A stretch of DNA of 46,011 bases from an uncultured Neomegalonema sp. (GTDB lineage: Bacteria > Pseudomonadota > Alphaproteobacteria > Rhodobacterales > Rhodobacteraceae): assembly GCA_938008165.1 (NCBI GenBank), contig CALLLP010000024.1, forward strand, positions 1 to 46,011, in the 5' to 3' direction. The notes under the pieces were generated by a model, which was not told the DNA's origin, searched no databases, and saw only the letters and a program-made list of their open reading frames with translations. This document shows, piece by piece, positions 23,168 through 31,858 of this stretch. Position 1 is the first letter of the stretch; every line of letters begins with the position of its first letter. A program made the position numbers and the translations under genes.

Positions 23168-23920
23168 CTGCGTTGCGCTGACAGACTCGCATAACTGCCC
23201 ACTCGGATCGATAACGCCCGACGCGCCATGCCGGGTATAGGCGGGATTCATCAAATTTGCGCGATGCCCCGGCGATTCGACCCAGCGCTCGACCAGATTG
23301 AGGGCAAGGGCGTCGTAGGTCCGCACCGGCACGCGGGGACCGTTCGGCGTGAGGCTATAGGCGCAGCGCTGCGCCAGCGGAAAGACCGGCTGGCCACTGC
23401 GGATGGCAAGACGCCCAGCGGTCGCGAGGTTTTCCGCCGCCGTGCGAAAAGGCACGCCACTGCTCCTGAGGCGGTCGCCCATCGTCGTTCTGCCCGCCAC
23501 GGGTGACGTATGACCGAAAAAGCCGAGCCGCACCATATCGGCGCTATGCCCCGTTGCAACGCTGCGCAGGGCAGGGTCCGGGCCGAGGGGGGGGAGGCCC
23601 GCACCGCATCGCACGCGGTTGGTATGGAACAGGATCGCCCGGTCCAACAGCGGACGATCCAGCGCTCCGGCGGGAATGGGTGTCTCGAAGGCGGGGTCAG
23701 GCTGCGCATTGCATAGCGCCGCAAAATCCTGAGGCGGCACCGTCGATGCCGGTTGTGGGGCAGGAGGCGCCGGAACAACCGGCACGGGCACCGCGACCGG
23801 CGCGGGGAGAGGCACCGGAATCGGCGCAGGCGTGACGACCGCCGGAACAACAGCGGGCGGGACGCTGCTTGCACAGGCCCCAAGAGCGAACAAGACGGTA
23901 AAGAGACTGAAACGCCACAT
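23153..23920 (-). CDS. CAP/SCP-domain lipoprotein
   Basis: 255 residues with a short signal and lipobox LGAC (Cys16). A 45-residue Pro/Val/Ala linker follows, then a CAP domain: HTNRVRCGAGLPPLG, HSADMVRLGFFGHTSP and WVESPGHRANLMNP. CAP proteins occur in bacterial envelopes and secretions; the biochemical role is usually unknown. It probably sits as an outer membrane lipoprotein with the domain held off by the linker. Confidence 0.88.
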   Translation of the reverse strand: MWRFSLFTVLFALGACASSVPPAVVPAVVTPAPIPVPLPAPVAVPVPVVPAPPAPQPASTVPPQDFAALCNAQPDPAFETPIPAGALDRPLLDRAILFHTNRVRCGAGLPPLGPDPALRSVATGHSADMVRLGFFGHTSPVAGRTTMGDRLRSSGVPFRTAAENLATAGRLAIRSGQPVFPLAQRCAYSLTPNGPRVPVRTYDALALNLVERWVESPGHRANLMNPAYTRHGASGVIDPSGQLCESVSATQLFAG

Positions 23921-24072
23921 CTGTCAGGATACTTCCATAAGGGTTCGTTTGCTCGATACCTAAACCGAGAGGCGAGAGAAACAAATTGTCGATGCTTAAC
24001 TGTGCGTCAAAACTGCGTGTGCATACTGACCGCGATCGATACGACTGATGTTTCTCGAACAAGGCAGATAGA

Positions 24073-25050
24073 ATGCACCGGAATTTGAGTATGGCTCTGC
24101 TCGCAACCGTTACGGTCGCGGGTTTCACATCGACCGCCTTGGCAGGATCATCGGATTCTTACGCGAATGGCGTGCCTGCACAGCCAACGACGGTGACCAC
24201 CTTTACCGCCGCTGCGCCGCCGGTTATGGAAACCTATACGCCGCCGCCGCGCTATGTCGCGCCCCAGCCTGTCGCCGCCCCCCCGCCAAAAGACGGTTTC
24301 TACGATGAGAGTCGCTACGGCGGAAATGCCGAATTCGGGTATAAGCAACAACATGCCTGCGGCGGCGCGACCACGGGTGATCGATGCCTCGTCATCCTGT
24401 CCGACCATATGCGGCGTGTGCGTCTCGATGGTCCGGCGGGCACCATTCTTGTCGGTAATCCGTTGATCGCGGATGTAACCGTTCTGGGCAACGATACCCT
24501 TTTCGTTTCGGCGCGGACCATCGGCTCGACGAATATCATCGTTCTCGACAAAAGCGGCAACGAGATGGTGACGTATGAAGTCTTCGTGCGCGAGCCGCGC
24601 AGCAAGCGGGTTGTGCTGAATAATGCCGGGACGGTCGAAAACTATCAATGCGCCCCGCATTGCGAGCGGGCGCTGACCCAGAGCGATTCTCCGGCACCAT
24701 ATCAGGCCAAATCGGCGATCATCTCGACCGATCTGGGCTTGGATGCCACGGCGATTGGCCTGCAAAGCGGCCCGAATCCGAATACGGCCCCCAGCGATTC
24801 TCAGAATAATGGCGGTGGCGGCGCGGGCCTTCCGAGCGGCTTGCCGTCGGCGGGAACGGCAGGCGGCGCCGGGGCATCGGGCAACCAGCTGGGGAGCGAT
24901 CTGTCTCAATCCGTTGAAGGACTGGGGCAAAGCCTCGGCCCGGCTCTGGGTCTGGCGGGGGCCGTCGAGAGCCTTCTGGGTGGCACCACGACCGCGCCCA
25001 CGCAGGGTATAAACGGCCCGGCTCGCACGGATGCCCCGCCGCTTCAGTAA
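24073..25050 (+). CDS. Exported stand-alone pilus/secretin N-domain protein (CpaC N-terminal-like)
   Basis: 325 residues. A Sec signal peptide (about 1–25, ending ALA) is followed by a Pro/Ala/Thr-rich linker. At about 112–178 lies a T2SS/T3SS/pilus N-terminal domain (HMRRVRLDGPAGTILVGNPL, IADVTVLGNDTLFVSAR, STNIIVLDKSGNEMVTYEV). The rest is Gly/Ala/Ser-rich with a hydrophobic glycine-rich patch near the end. CpaC-type secretins begin with this domain, but no pore part follows and no pilus genes are near. It may line a secretin channel made elsewhere. Confidence 0.82.
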   Translation: MHRNLSMALLATVTVAGFTSTALAGSSDSYANGVPAQPTTVTTFTAAAPPVMETYTPPPRYVAPQPVAAPPPKDGFYDESRYGGNAEFGYKQQHACGGATTGDRCLVILSDHMRRVRLDGPAGTILVGNPLIADVTVLGNDTLFVSARTIGSTNIIVLDKSGNEMVTYEVFVREPRSKRVVLNNAGTVENYQCAPHCERALTQSDSPAPYQAKSAIISTDLGLDATAIGLQSGPNPNTAPSDSQNNGGGGAGLPSGLPSAGTAGGAGASGNQLGSDLSQSVEGLGQSLGPALGLAGAVESLLGGTTTAPTQGINGPARTDAPPLQ

Positions 25051-25074
25051 TCCAAATGCCAGCATTCGACCCGA

Positions 25075-25100
25075 ACGCCGCCCCCACCGGGCGGCGTTTT
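25075..25100 (+). terminator. Intrinsic terminator, possibly bidirectional
   Basis: Perfect 9-base stem ACGCCGCCC / GGGCGGCGT (25075–25083 and 25089–25097) with a 5-base loop and TTTT. It sits between the convergent ends of the pilus N-domain gene and the metallo-hydrolase gene. Confidence 0.8.
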
Positions 25101-25104
25101 GCTG

Positions 25105-25944
25105 TTATGCCAGCGTGGCACTGTGGATTGGCAACTCGATCGTCATGCCGTCGAAAGCAGGCTCGACGGTCTTGGGCAGATACGCGGCCAGTATCTCGTA
25201 ATCGAGATCGTTGTGCAGGTTGGTCAGGATCGCCCGTTTCGGTTTGATCGCGTCGATCCACTCCAATGTCATGTCAACATGGGCATGGGTCGGATGCGGC
25301 GTCCAGCGAAGGGCATCGACGATCCATATATCGAGATCGGCCAGTTTCTCCGCCGTATCGTCCCGGAGTGCGCTGACATCGGGCGTATAGGCCAGCCCGC
25401 CAAAGCGAAAGCCCCGCGCGGCGAAATTCGGGCCGTGCTCCACGACATGCGCCAGCGCCTCGACCGTGCCGCCCGCCCCATCGACCCGGACGGTTCCGTC
25501 ATGCAGACGCAGGGTGTAGATCGGTGGATACGCGCTGCCCTCTGGCTGCTCGAAGACATAGGCGAAGCGGTGCGAGAGCATCGCGCCAGTGTCACGATCC
25601 GCCCAGACATCGAGCCGCTCGCGCCGGTTGAGGACGATGGGGCGCAGGTCGTCGATCCCGTGAACGTGATCCGCGTGCTCATGGGTGATGATCGCCGCAT
25701 CCAGAGTGCCGACCCTGGCCGATAAAAGCTGTTCGCGAACATCCGCCCCGGCATCGACCAGAACCCGCGTGACCCCCGCCGCGCTGACCCGCTCGACCAG
25801 CAGGGCACAGCGGCGGCGCCGGTTCTTGGGGTTGGCGGGGTCGCATTGACCCCATGCTCCGCTTCCGTCCTCCCCCCCAAGGCGGGGAACGCCACCCGAT
25901 GAGCCGCAGCCCAGTATCGTCGCGCGCAGGGTATCGATACTCAT
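25105..25944 (-). CDS. Metallo-beta-lactamase-fold hydrolase (PhnP-like)
   Basis: 279 residues with the metal-binding motif HEHADHVHG and later THAHVDMTLEWIDAI plus LTNLHNDLDY, a pattern of PhnP/ELAC-related phosphodiesterases. N-terminal GCGSSGGVPRLGGEDG is typical of the subgroup. It overlaps tatD by 4 bases and ends the SPOR–dacC–tmk–holB–tatD operon. The substrate is unknown; association with nucleotide enzymes is conserved in related bacteria. Confidence 0.88.
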   Translation of the reverse strand: MSIDTLRATILGCGSSGGVPRLGGEDGSGAWGQCDPANPKNRRRRCALLVERVSAAGVTRVLVDAGADVREQLLSARVGTLDAAIITHEHADHVHGIDDLRPIVLNRRERLDVWADRDTGAMLSHRFAYVFEQPEGSAYPPIYTLRLHDGTVRVDGAGGTVEALAHVVEHGPNFAARGFRFGGLAYTPDVSALRDDTAEKLADLDIWIVDALRWTPHPTHAHVDMTLEWIDAIKPKRAILTNLHNDLDYEILAAYLPKTVEPAFDGMTIELPIHSATLA

Positions 25945-26720
25945 GGCACGGGCACCTTGGTAAAGAGACGATGGAAATTGGCGGTCGTGGCGGCGGCAAA
26001 TTCTTGCGTGGTCACGCCAAGGACCTGCGCGCCGATGGTGGCGGTATGGGCGACATAGGCCGGTTCGTTGCGTTTGCCCCTTTTGGGCACGGGGGCGAGA
26101 TAGGGGGCGTCGGTCTCCACGAGAATCCGGTCCAGCGGTGCATCGGCAAAGATCGCACGCAGGCTGTCGGCATTCTTGAAGGTCGCGACCCCCGACATCG
26201 ACAGGTAGAACCCCAGTTCAAGCGCCGCCTCGGCCAGCGCACGGCCCGACGAGAAGCAATGCATCACACAGGTATAGGGACCATCCTCATATCCTTCGCG
26301 CAGGATTGCGGCCATGTCGTCATCGGCATCGCGGGCATGGATGATAAGCGGCAGGCCCGTCTCGCGCGCGGCGACGATATGGCGGCGAAAGCTTTCTTTC
26401 TGCAAATCGGGGGGCCATTTGTCGTAATGATAATCCAGCCCCGTCTCGCCGATCCCTACCATCTTGGGATGGTCGGCATAGCCGACGAGATCCTCGACAC
26501 TCATCAGTGGCGCTTCGCCGACATTCAGCGGATGCGCGCCCACGGCGTAATAGACGCCCTCATAGGTCTCCGCGATGGCACGCACGGTGGGTTCGGCGCT
26601 TGCGCGGGTGCAGATCGTGACCATCTGCGTGACGCCCGCAGCCCGTGCGCGCACGATCAGATCGTCGCGATCATCGTCGAAATCGGGAAAGTCGAGATGG
26701 CAATGGCTATCGACAAGCAT
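25941..26720 (-). CDS. tatD: TatD-family metal-dependent deoxyribonuclease
   Basis: 259 residues with all family metal ligands visible: DSHCHLD (H6, H8), GIGETGLDYHYD, HARDADDD, HCFSSG and VETDAPYLAP. The family has 3'-5' exonuclease activity. Order holB–tatD–hydrolase with a short gap and an ATGA overlap indicates one operon. Confidence 0.95.
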   Translation of the reverse strand: MLVDSHCHLDFPDFDDDRDDLIVRARAAGVTQMVTICTRASAEPTVRAIAETYEGVYYAVGAHPLNVGEAPLMSVEDLVGYADHPKMVGIGETGLDYHYDKWPPDLQKESFRRHIVAARETGLPLIIHARDADDDMAAILREGYEDGPYTCVMHCFSSGRALAEAALELGFYLSMSGVATFKNADSLRAIFADAPLDRILVETDAPYLAPVPKRGKRNEPAYVAHTATIGAQVLGVTTQEFAAATTANFHRLFTKVPVP

Positions 26721-26740
26721 AATGGTGCTTTCCTGAGCGG

Positions 26741-27706
26741 TCAGGATGCGGCGCGTCTGGCCGCCTCCTCGATGCGCGCGAAGGTATCCAGCAATGCCTG
26801 CCGTCGGTCAAGGTTCAGCGCACGGGTCCGGGCGGCATCGGCCTGAATTGCCATTGCGGTTTCGGCCCAATAGGCGCCGCTTGACCGGTCGGCGGCGGTG
26901 GCGGACGCGGTGTCGCAGGCGTGGCGCGCGGCGATGTCGGTCGCGATCCGAATGGCGATGGCAAAGCCCTCGTCCTTGTCAGCGGGGGCCACCGCATCGC
27001 CCAGACGGTGCAGGGCGGCGCGGTCGATTCGCTGGGGCAGGGGGGCGAGGACAGCATCGATCCCTGCCATGATCGTTGCCCCATCCTCCGATGCAAGCCG
27101 CAGCGCCTCGCCCGGAGACCCCCGCGCCACCGATCGCAGGGCAGGGGGTAGCGATACATCAAGCGCGGCGAGGCTGTCGGCAAGGGCGCCGTCATCCAGC
27201 GGTCTGAAATCCAGCACCCGACACCGGGATCGGATCGTCGGTAGCAGGCGGCCGGGCGCATGGGAGACGAGGAAAAACACGACCCGCGCGGGCGGTTCTT
27301 CCAGCAGTTTCAGCAATGCATTCGCTGCGCTGGGGTTCATTTCCTCGGCGGCATCCACGATGACACAGCGCCATTCCCCACGCCCCGCTGAGAGCATGAG
27401 CGAGGATCGAAGATCGCGGATTTGTTCCACATCGATCTGCACACGCAGCTTGCCGGTTTTCTCGTTGATCCGCCGGGCGATGAGGGTCAGGCGCGGTTCG
27501 TTTCCGTCCTCGATGCGGCGACGGGCGGTATCCTCGCCCGTCATCGCGATCCGGTCGCGCTCCGATAGCAGGGCATGACTGGCCAAGCGTGCAAAGGTTG
27601 CTTTGCCGATGCCGCGCGGCCCGCAAAGCAACCAGCCGTGATGCATCCGTTCCGACTTCAATGCCGCGTCAAAGGCGGCGACGGCCTCGTCCTGCCCGTT
27701 GATCAT
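26741..27706 (-). CDS. holB: DNA polymerase III delta-prime subunit
   Basis: 321 residues of the clamp-loader AAA+ fold. It has a P-loop-like GPRGIGKA (29–36), the sensor stretch NALLKLLEEPPARVVFFLV and SRCRVLDF, the SRC motif of clamp-loader subunits. The cysteine zinc module of E. coli delta-prime is not seen. It overlaps tmk by 4 bases. Confidence 0.93.
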   Translation of the reverse strand: MINGQDEAVAAFDAALKSERMHHGWLLCGPRGIGKATFARLASHALLSERDRIAMTGEDTARRRIEDGNEPRLTLIARRINEKTGKLRVQIDVEQIRDLRSSLMLSAGRGEWRCVIVDAAEEMNPSAANALLKLLEEPPARVVFFLVSHAPGRLLPTIRSRCRVLDFRPLDDGALADSLAALDVSLPPALRSVARGSPGEALRLASEDGATIMAGIDAVLAPLPQRIDRAALHRLGDAVAPADKDEGFAIAIRIATDIAARHACDTASATAADRSSGAYWAETAMAIQADAARTRALNLDRRQALLDTFARIEEAARRAAS

Positions 27707-28305
27707 ATCAGGGCATCCAGCGCATCGGCCAGTGTCTGCGCAGGCGAGCGGGTCGCATCGAGTACGGTCACGCGCTTCGGTTCTGCCTGTGCAATGGTCA
27801 GAAAGGCGGTGCGCAGGGCGGCATGGAAGCCGCCTTCCATCCGCTCGAACCTGTCCGGCCCGGCCCGTACCTTTGCCCGCGCCAATCCGGTTTCGGGGGG
27901 GGCGTCGAGCAGGAGTGTCGCGGTGGGTGACAGGCCGACGGTCTGTCGATGCATGTTGTCGATCAGCGCGCGGTCTACGCCGCGCACACCCTGATAGGCG
28001 CGGGTGCTGTCGAGATAGCGATCGCAGATGACGTCTTGCCCGGCGGCGAGGGCCGGTTCGATGGTGCGCATCACATGATCGCGCCGGGCGGCATTGATGA
28101 GCAGCAATTCCGTGAGCGCATCCCAGCGATCCGTATCGCCCGAGACGAATAACGCGCGGATTTCCTCCGCCCCCGGCGACCCGCCCGGCTCGCGGGTAAA
28201 GACCGCATCCGAGAAAGTATCGGAGTGGCGTAACCCGTCGACCAGCGTTGATTTGCCGGTGCCTTCGCCGCCCTCGATCGTGATGAAGCGACCGCGCCGT
28301 TTCAT
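27703..28305 (-). CDS. tmk: Thymidylate kinase
   Basis: 200 residues with P-loop EGGEGTGKST (11–20), FTREPGG and CDRYLDSTRAYQG (the DR-Y motif), all standard for bacterial TMP kinase. It makes dTDP for DNA synthesis. It overlaps dacC and holB by 4 bases each. Confidence 0.96.
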   Translation of the reverse strand: MKRRGRFITIEGGEGTGKSTLVDGLRHSDTFSDAVFTREPGGSPGAEEIRALFVSGDTDRWDALTELLLINAARRDHVMRTIEPALAAGQDVICDRYLDSTRAYQGVRGVDRALIDNMHRQTVGLSPTATLLLDAPPETGLARAKVRAGPDRFERMEGGFHAALRTAFLTIAQAEPKRVTVLDATRSPAQTLADALDALI

Positions 28306-29492
28306 TCCGCTGGCTGCGCTTCGGTTTCGGCGGAGGGGGCGGGGCGCAGGGCGGACAGCGCGGTTTCCACGAGATAAAGCGCTCCGGCCTTCAGTTTTTC
28401 CTGCATTCCTCCGCGCTCGACGGCCATTCCGGCATAGAGCGGCACTTCGACTCCCTTGATGCCGGGGGCCGAGAGTTGAAGGGTGGCGACCTGCTGACCT
28501 TCGGTGATCGGGGCTTCGACCGGGCCGGAATAGGCGATCTCGCCCGTTACCTTGCGCAATCCGCCATAGGGCGTGGTCATGACCACCGGCTCCCTGACCA
28601 CGAGCGGCACACGCGGCGCAGAACCGATCCAGACGGCGGCGGTGCCGACTTTGGCTCCGGCGGGCAACAGCTCCTTTGTCTCGAATTCACGAAAGCCCCA
28701 GCGGATCAAGCGTTCGGCTTCGATGGAGCGTTTCGAGGCGCTGGGCAGTCCGGCGATGACGAGGATCAACCGCCGGTCGCCGCGCATGGCCGACCCGACC
28801 AGCCCATAGCCCGCCGCCTCCGTATGGCCGGTCTTGAGACCATCTGCCCCAAGGCCAAGGCCGAGCAGGGGGTTGCGGTTTCGTTGGTTGATCCCCTCCC
28901 ACTCGAAGCTTTCCTCGGAATAGATCGTGTAATATTGCGGATATTTGCGAATGATGTGTTCGGCCAGTTTCGCAAGGTCGCGCACGCTCATCTCATGGCC
29001 TTCGTCGGACCAGCCGGTTGCATCGCGAAAGCGGGAATTCTCAAGGCCCAGCTCCTTCGCGCGGATCGTCATGCGGCGGGCGAATTCTTCTTCCGATCCG
29101 GCGAGGCCCTCGGCAACCACGATGCTGGCATCATTGCCCGATTGCACGATGATGCCGCGCAGGAGATCGCTGATCTTGATCCGGTCGCCGACCTTCACGA
29201 ACATTTTCGAGCCGCCCTTTTTCCAGGCTTTTTCGCTGACGACGAATTCGTCTGCCATCGACAGGCGGCCTGAGGCGAGGGCCTCGAAGATCATCACGAC
29301 GGTCATCAGTTTCGACATGGAGGCGGGGGGGACCGGCTGATCCGCGCCTTTTTCCATCAAAACCGCCCCGGAGGTGATGTCGATGAGGATCGCATTACGC
29401 GCTTCCGTCGCGAATTGTTCGGCGCGTGCGGGGGGCGCGGCGAGCAGAAAACCAAGAACGAAAGCACAAGCGATAACGGACCAACGCATCAT
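28302..29492 (-). CDS. D-alanyl-D-alanine carboxypeptidase (S11, PBP5/6 type)
   Basis: 396 residues from ATG 29492, with GGGAGA upstream. A signal peptide (about 1–24, ending ARA) leads to the catalytic domain with S58-M-S-K61, SGNDAS and KTGHTEAAG, the three penicillin-binding motifs. A C-terminal beta domain and an amphipathic tail would hold it on the periplasmic face. It trims peptidoglycan pentapeptides. A terminator hairpin separates it from the upstream SPOR gene. Confidence 0.95.
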   Translation of the reverse strand: MMRWSVIACAFVLGFLLAAPPARAEQFATEARNAILIDITSGAVLMEKGADQPVPPASMSKLMTVVMIFEALASGRLSMADEFVVSEKAWKKGGSKMFVKVGDRIKISDLLRGIIVQSGNDASIVVAEGLAGSEEEFARRMTIRAKELGLENSRFRDATGWSDEGHEMSVRDLAKLAEHIIRKYPQYYTIYSEESFEWEGINQRNRNPLLGLGLGADGLKTGHTEAAGYGLVGSAMRGDRRLILVIAGLPSASKRSIEAERLIRWGFREFETKELLPAGAKVGTAAVWIGSAPRVPLVVREPVVMTTPYGGLRKVTGEIAYSGPVEAPITEGQQVATLQLSAPGIKGVEVPLYAGMAVERGGMQEKLKAGALYLVETALSALRPAPSAETEAQPAE

Positions 29493-29510
29493 AACGGTCT
29501 CCCGAAAACG

Positions 29511-29541
29511 AAAAATGCCGCGCCCGGTGGGGCACGGCATT
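29511..29541 (-). terminator. Terminator or attenuator between the SPOR gene and dacC
   Basis: On the minus strand a 12-base stem (AATGCCGTGCCC / GGGCGCGGCATT, one mismatch) with a 4-base loop is followed by TTT. It lies 40 bases after the SPOR gene and just before the dacC ribosome binding site, so it would lower dacC read-through. Confidence 0.75.
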
Positions 29542-29580
29542 CAAGTCTAGACGATTCGCGCCCTCAGGGCGACGATTGTA

Positions 29581-30813
29581 TCATCCGCGAACGATGCGGG
29601 CTTCGTAGTAGTTCAGACCACGGACCTGATCGAGAACCAGCTGAGCGTCACGCTTGCTGGCCGCCCCGATGCGGACCCGGTGGTAGAGCTTGCCACGGAC
29701 CTGAGCCGGAACACTGAACGCCTGAACGCCAGCGGAACCGAGCTTGTTAATCAGGTTGTTCGCCCGTGCAGGGTCGAGAAACGCGCCGACCTGTACGAAA
29801 TGCGTGCCCGATGGTGCGAAGCTGGTCGTTTCGAAGTTGGTCGTTTCGAAGTTGGTCGTTTCATAGGCCGCCGGTGCAGGAGCGAGCTGGGGGGCCGCCG
29901 GTGCGATGGCTGCAACCGCCGCAGCGGCGGTCTGGGCGCTGAGATCGTAGTAATCGGCGGCAAGCTGCTGTTGCTGAGCGGGCTGATACTCATAGCCGCC
30001 AACATTCACAGGCACCGTTTCCTGCACAGCGGGGGCTGGTGCGGCGGCGGCCGCTTCATATGCCTGCGTGTAGTTCGGCTCCACGACCTGATAGGACGTC
30101 TGCGGCTGCTGAGCGGGGGCAGCGGCTTGCTGGGTGATCGCCTGATAGGGGTCGGCGCCGGTCGAATATTGCGCGGTGGTGTCGACATAGGTTGCGCTGC
30201 TCGCCGGGGCGACTTCATAGCTGTAATCGGGCGTCGTGGTCGCGACCTTTGCGGTTTCTACAGGAACGGTCTGGGGCGCGGGGACCGGGGCCGGAGCGGG
30301 GGCCGTGGCGATTTCGGCCGGGGCCGTTGCGCCTGCGCGTTCAGCCGGGGCGTAGTTTGGCTCGGAGGGGGCAAAATTGCTCCACTGCGACGACAGGCCA
30401 TAGCCGGGAATGCCGCCATAGGGGTCGAAGCCGGGGACAGGGAAGCCTGCTGCTGCACCGGGAACCGGATATCCGCCGGGGATGCCATAGCCGGGGAAGG
30501 GCTGTGGCTGACCGTATCCGACGGGGGCCGTCGCGGTAGGCGCTGCGACGGCGCCATAGCCCTGCGGTGCGTTGAAGGTCGACGCGGGCTGCGCGCCATA
30601 ACCGGGCACAGCGGCATGACCTGCCTGCTGGCCGTAGCCGTATCCGGCGGGAAGCTGACCCTGAAAACCGTAGCCGAAGGCTGGCTGGCCGTAGCCCTGA
30701 GGCGCTACGTCCGAGGCGACGACAGCGGATGCGCTGAAGACGGCAAAGGCGGAAAGGGTGGCGGCGATCGCGGCACGGGAAGGTGCTTTGCGGTTCGATG
30801 CTGGCAGAGACAT
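29581..30813 (-). CDS. SPOR-domain exported protein with low-complexity Tyr/Gly/Pro/Ala repeats
   Basis: 410 residues from ATG 30813 (AGAGGAT upstream; ATG 30831 is an alternative). A signal-like hydrophobic segment (about 15–35) precedes about 300 residues of low complexity: GYG repeats near the start, then Pro/Ala/Thr/Gln-rich sequence. The last about 76 residues are a SPOR domain (THFVQVGAFLDPARANNLIN through LNYYEARIVRG), which binds denuded septal peptidoglycan. Homologues at this locus are often RlpA-like lytic enzymes; here no double-psi barrel is present, so it is a binding protein only. Confidence 0.88.
   Translation of the reverse strand: MSLPASNRKAPSRAAIAATLSAFAVFSASAVVASDVAPQGYGQPAFGYGFQGQLPAGYGYGQQAGHAAVPGYGAQPASTFNAPQGYGAVAAPTATAPVGYGQPQPFPGYGIPGGYPVPGAAAGFPVPGFDPYGGIPGYGLSSQWSNFAPSEPNYAPAERAGATAPAEIATAPAPAPVPAPQTVPVETAKVATTTPDYSYEVAPASSATYVDTTAQYSTGADPYQAITQQAAAPAQQPQTSYQVVEPNYTQAYEAAAAAPAPAVQETVPVNVGGYEYQPAQQQQLAADYYDLSAQTAAAAVAAIAPAAPQLAPAPAAYETTNFETTNFETTSFAPSGTHFVQVGAFLDPARANNLINKLGSAGVQAFSVPAQVRGKLYHRVRIGAASKRDAQLVLDQVRGLNYYEARIVRG
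29824..29862 (-). repeat. 15-base tandem repeat in the SPOR gene
   Basis: The unit GGTCGTTTCGAAGTT (plus strand) occurs 2.6 times in a row, encoding three copies of a Phe-Glu-Thr-Thr type pentapeptide just before the SPOR domain. Copy number may vary among strains. Confidence 0.8.
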
Positions 30814-30963
30814 GACCTGATCCTCTATCATAAATTTCACGCCCGTATTGCTCGACAGGTTTTTGGGTCTTGTTATGGGCGCATCTTGGCGTTCCGGAGG
30901 CAATGCCCCGCAACATGCAATTCAACGATAGGCGAATCAGGGTGAATCGCGCAACACTTTTTT

Positions 30964-31007
30964 GAGTCAGCAATGCAAAAAAATGTCGACTCTATAGGAC
31001 TCTATGG
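30964..31007. promoter_or_regulatory. Cluster of three GANTC methylation sites
   Basis: This sits in the 361-base gene-free gap between the divergent SPOR and mce genes. GAGTC at 30964 and GACTC at 30988 and 30998 fall within 39 bases; the last two are in a 10-base tandem repeat (GACTCTATAG/GACTCTATGG). GANTC is the CcrM site of alphaproteobacteria, and such sites in promoters tie expression to the cell cycle. No gene or RNA is seen in the rest of this gap. Confidence 0.4.
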
Positions 31008-31174
31008 TCCGTACTTCATGTTATCTACAACAAAGACGCCTTTTTGCCATGGTTGCAGGAGGTCGGTATGCTTCTTTGACCGTTTCGATGCCGTCTCGAC
31101 GCACCCGCTTGAGAAGCGCGCTCGAAGGGCATAGATGCTGCACCATGATGCCAGGGATGTGAGGAGCCTCGCGA

Positions 31175-31579
31175 ATGATCGGACGTCTGAACCATGTGGC
31201 CATCGCCGTGCCCGACCTCGATGCCGCCTGTGCGCAGTATCGCGATGCCCTTGGGGCCAGTGTCGGCGCGCCGCAGGATGAACCCGATCACGGCGTAACC
31301 GTGGTTTTCGTCGATTTGCCGAATACCAAGATCGAATTTCTCTATCCTCTGGGCGAGAATTCTCCCATCGCCGGATTTTTGGAAAAAAACCCTGCCGGGG
31401 GGATTCACCACATCTGCTATGAGGTGGAAGACATTCTCGCCGCGCGGGATCGCCTGACCGAATCCGGTGCGCGGGTTTTGGGCAGTGGGGAGCCGAAGAT
31501 CGGCGCACATGGCAAGCCTGTCCTGTTCCTGCATCCCAAGGATTTTGGCGGCACTTTGATTGAACTGGAACAATCCTGA
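31175..31579 (+). CDS. mce: Methylmalonyl-CoA epimerase
   Basis: 134 residues of the glyoxalase/VOC fold: RLNHVAIAVPDLDAA at the start (metal His7), GGIHHICYEVEDI in the middle, and FLHPKDFGGTLIELEQ at the end (metal Glu). It interconverts (R)- and (S)-methylmalonyl-CoA in propionate use. GAGGAG precedes ATG 31175. Its stop shares one base with the next start. Confidence 0.95.
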   Translation: MIGRLNHVAIAVPDLDAACAQYRDALGASVGAPQDEPDHGVTVVFVDLPNTKIEFLYPLGENSPIAGFLEKNPAGGIHHICYEVEDILAARDRLTESGARVLGSGEPKIGAHGKPVLFLHPKDFGGTLIELEQS

Positions 31580-31842
31580 TGGGTATCGTCTCCGCCTTTG
31601 TGGTTTTTGCCGTGACGTGGTTTCTCGCGCTTTATTGCCTGTTGCCGGTGCGTATCCGCAGTCAGGAGGAAGCGGGCGATATTGTGCCGGAAGGGTCGAT
31701 GACAGGGGCGCCGTCAAACCCCAATCTTGGGATCAAGATGATCGGCGCGACAATCATCTCGGCGATCATCACGGGGATCGCCTATTACCTCATCAATAAC
31801 CGCATCGTGACGCTTGAGACGGTGGATCGCCTCCTTGGCTGA
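31579..31842 (+). CDS. DUF1467-type small membrane protein
   Basis: 87 residues, two membrane helices (about 2–23 and 52–75). Conserved features are TWFLALYCLLPVRIRSQEE and a loop with PNLGIKM. It overlaps mce by one base; this pairing recurs in alphaproteobacteria, but the function is unknown. Confidence 0.85.
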   Translation: MGIVSAFVVFAVTWFLALYCLLPVRIRSQEEAGDIVPEGSMTGAPSNPNLGIKMIGATIISAIITGIAYYLINNRIVTLETVDRLLG

Positions 31843-31858
31843 GGGGCGGGCGGGGATT

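Noticed and set aside
24148-25065. Minus-strand frame opposite the pilus N-domain protein
   Set aside because: It has no recognisable domain; the plus strand has a signal peptide and a known domain.
29680-30945. Long plus-strand Gly/Arg-rich frame opposite the SPOR gene
   Set aside because: It mirrors the low-complexity repeats of the true gene; the SPOR domain supports the minus strand.
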